Source of the DNA: Marichromatium bheemlicum
Lineage (GTDB): Bacteria > Pseudomonadota > Gammaproteobacteria > Chromatiales > Chromatiaceae
Assembly: GCF_012276755.1 (NCBI RefSeq)
Contig: NZ_JAAXKX010000001.1
Coordinates: 186,001 to 250,000 of the forward strand
Length of the DNA: 64,000 nucleotides
Reading direction: 5' to 3'
How positions within the stretch are numbered: position 1 is the first letter of the stretch; every line of letters starts with the position of its first letter. Below, in pieces: positions 62,473 to 64,000 of this stretch. The notes beneath the pieces are model-generated. The model was not told the DNA's origin. It saw nothing but the letters and a program-made list of their open reading frames with translations, and searched no databases. The translations under genes and the position numbers were made by a program.

Positions 62473-63154
62473 GCAGCATCCCCTCCGTGGCCTGGACCCG
62501 GATCGGTCCACCGTCATCGGCCACCACTACCTCGCGATAGCGGTGCACCACCCGCTCAGGGTCCATCAGCGTCGGCATCCGCACCCGACGATAGAGCCGA
62601 CCGTCGTCATAGTGCACCTTGAGCCCATCGCCGATGGGCACCGCGCTCGCCACCCGATACGTCCCCGCCGGCAACGCCCGCGCCTCGCCGGCAGCGACCC
62701 AGCGGGTCTCGGCCAGGCAGGCGGCGAGCCCCAGACAGGGGGTGTAGACGCTGTATCCGTCGCGCAGCGACTCGGCCAACCGCGCCGCCTGGTCTGCATC
62801 GAGTCCGCCGACATGGATGCGGAAACAGGGATCGCGCAGGAACTCGCAGTTGACCTGAGTATGAGTGTTGGCCCCGGCGCGCGGACGGAAGAAGGCGTCG
62901 GTACCGTCCTTGGTCTGCAGCAGGTTGAGCGCCGCGCGCATCACCCGCAGCGGCGCGCGCAGCCCCACTGCCACCCGTACCCGCTCCCAGCCGAGCGCGG
63001 CGTGGTAATCCTCCTTGCCGAGGCCGAGCACGGCGCCGAGCAACCCGAGCACCGCCGGGGGCGGCGGCAACGGATAGCTCACCGGACTCATCGCCGAGTA
63101 GGGCTTCTTGAACAGCGCAGACTCGCCGCTGAGGTCGAAGGCCAGGACCTGCAT
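62438..63154 (-). CDS. cas5: Cascade subunit Cas5 (Cas5b/Csh-type)
   Basis: A 238-residue RAMP protein. Its N-terminus FDLSGESALFKKPYSAMSPV with YPLPPPPAVLGLLGAVLGLG matches Cas5 of type I-B: FxxPx, then a proline run and GLLG. Cas5 caps the 5' handle of the crRNA in Cascade. It starts two bases after the cas7 stop. Confidence 0.92.
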   Translation of the reverse strand: MQVLAFDLSGESALFKKPYSAMSPVSYPLPPPPAVLGLLGAVLGLGKEDYHAALGWERVRVAVGLRAPLRVMRAALNLLQTKDGTDAFFRPRAGANTHTQVNCEFLRDPCFRIHVGGLDADQAARLAESLRDGYSVYTPCLGLAACLAETRWVAAGEARALPAGTYRVASAVPIGDGLKVHYDDGRLYRRVRMPTLMDPERVVHRYREVVVADDGGPIRVQATEGMLHVRDTETIAFL

Positions 63155-63156
63155 GG

Positions 63157-64000
63157 CTAGAGCTCCAGCGCCTGGGGCTCCAACCCGGCGGCACGGGCGA
63201 GCGCGATGAAGTCATCGACCTGCTCACCGGCACGACAACGCAGTCGCGCATCGGCCATCACCCGCAGTCCGGTGAGCCTCGACATCGCCGACCAGCCCTG
63301 GAGCAGCTCGCCGACATCGAGGGTGAAGTCGCGGGTCGAGCGCAGCGCGGTGTCCTCGCGGCCCTGGTCGGCGAGCGCGATACGCCGGGGCAGCGCGCCC
63401 AACCGATATCCGGGCTGATACTCGGCAACGACCAGCAACAGCGGATCGTGACCGAGCTTGGAATGGGTGTTGAGGTCTGCGGTGCCGCGCCACAGCGCCG
63501 CGAGCAGGGCATCGAGATCCGTCGCGCTCATCCGCGTGCGGCGCGCGGCCGCCTCATTGACCACGCCATAGGCCGCGATCAACGCATAGGGCAGCAGCCA
63601 GCGCTCGGCAAACGATTTCTGGTTCGACTTGGCATTACCGGCGTAGGCGGCGGTCTGCTGCACCAGGGTCGGACTGACCCGGTGCAGCGAGCGGTTGAAG
63701 GCGGCGAACTGGGTCGCGCCGGTGAGCTGCAACGAGGGTTCGTTCTTGCCCAGCGGCAGGGTGGCGCCGAACAGCCGTGCATCGATACAGCCGCTGAGCA
63801 CCGCCTCCTCCAACGCCTGCCGCCGGGCCTCGCCCTTCTTGTCCCGCGCCACCTCTTTCAGGAACTGCTCGGCGCGATCCTTACCCTCGCAAAGGTGTCC
63901 GTCGGCCTTGAGGGTGTCGCGGATCAGCACCTCGCGCCCGGCGGCGAGACGACGCTCGACATCGGGCTCCTGGGCGAGGAAGTAGTCGCGCACGGTGCGC
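63157..64000 (-). CDS. cas7: Cascade backbone subunit Cas7 (Csh2-like), 5' end beyond the window
   Basis: The frame runs open to the right edge, so the N-terminal part is missing; at least 280 residues are seen. The first visible residues, RTVRDYFLAQ, match the conserved KRxxRDY stretch of Csh2. Later come LTGATQFAAFNRSLHRVSP and LNTHSKLGHDPLLLVVAEY, typical of type I-B Cas7. Cas7 forms the crRNA-binding spine of Cascade. cas8b, if present, must lie further right. Confidence 0.9.
   Translation of the reverse strand, partial: RTVRDYFLAQEPDVERRLAAGREVLIRDTLKADGHLCEGKDRAEQFLKEVARDKKGEARRQALEEAVLSGCIDARLFGATLPLGKNEPSLQLTGATQFAAFNRSLHRVSPTLVQQTAAYAGNAKSNQKSFAERWLLPYALIAAYGVVNEAAARRTRMSATDLDALLAALWRGTADLNTHSKLGHDPLLLVVAEYQPGYRLGALPRRIALADQGREDTALRSTRDFTLDVGELLQGWSAMSRLTGLRVMADARLRCRAGEQVDDFIALARAAGLEPQALEL

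Overview
The window is GC-rich, densely coded DNA that looks like the chromosome of a purple sulfur bacterium (Gammaproteobacteria, Chromatiaceae-like). This is an inference from gene content: a cytoplasmic sulfur-relay cluster rhd-tusA-dsrE2, a nifENX block with nif-specific ferredoxin III, siroheme synthase CysG, and proteobacterial housekeeping genes of gammaproteobacterial type. No rRNA, tRNA gene, transposase or prophage gene was seen.

Layout. 1-7 kb: membrane thioredoxin, zinc-ribbon protein, EamA transporter, DegS-like protease, AI-2E-family permease, LysR regulator, FadL-like porin. 7.4-10.2 kb: dsrE2-tusA-rhd (minus) divergent from cysG. 10.2-18.9 kb: CHAD protein, transaldolase, rsmA, lon, a methyltransferase, and a MocR regulator with an operator-like repeat set facing a 45-residue membrane-peptide gene. 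19-23 kb: dTDP-rhamnose operon rfbBACD behind ssb. 23-30.3 kb: MFS transporter, uvrA, recQ, rluE. 30.6-36.5 kb: ARPP-1-domain protein, then a nif operon (nifE, nifN, nifX, rseC-like, DUF269, fdxB) preceded by a good sigma-54 -24/-12 element. 36.5-41.2 kb: citrate synthase, a DRE-TIM aldolase, and btaA-btaB for betaine lipid synthesis. 41.2-42.0 kb: a tandem array of four elements with terminal inverted repeats. 42-49 kb: a FixJ/FixL-type two-component pair, RDD protein, lptG without an adjacent lptF, and pepA. 49.2-53.7 kb: a GGDEF/EAL protein, a membrane Cache receptor fused to a Schlafen-type AlbA_2 domain, and a Spy/CpxP-like protein.

53.7-64.0 kb: a low-GC patch with palindromic 15-bp motifs, then a CRISPR array of 42 repeats and 41 spacers, an AT-rich leader, and cas4, cas2, cas1, cas6, cas3, cas5 and cas7 (listed from the array outwards; all transcribed leftwards towards the array). 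The proteins fit type I-B. The gene order is not the usual I-B order, and any cas8 must lie beyond the right edge, where cas7 is cut.

Most interesting: the Cache-AlbA_2 receptor beside a c-di-GMP enzyme, the rearranged I-B locus and its AT-rich trailer patch, the TIR element array, the ARPP-1 protein next to nif, and the RseC-like protein inside the nif operon.
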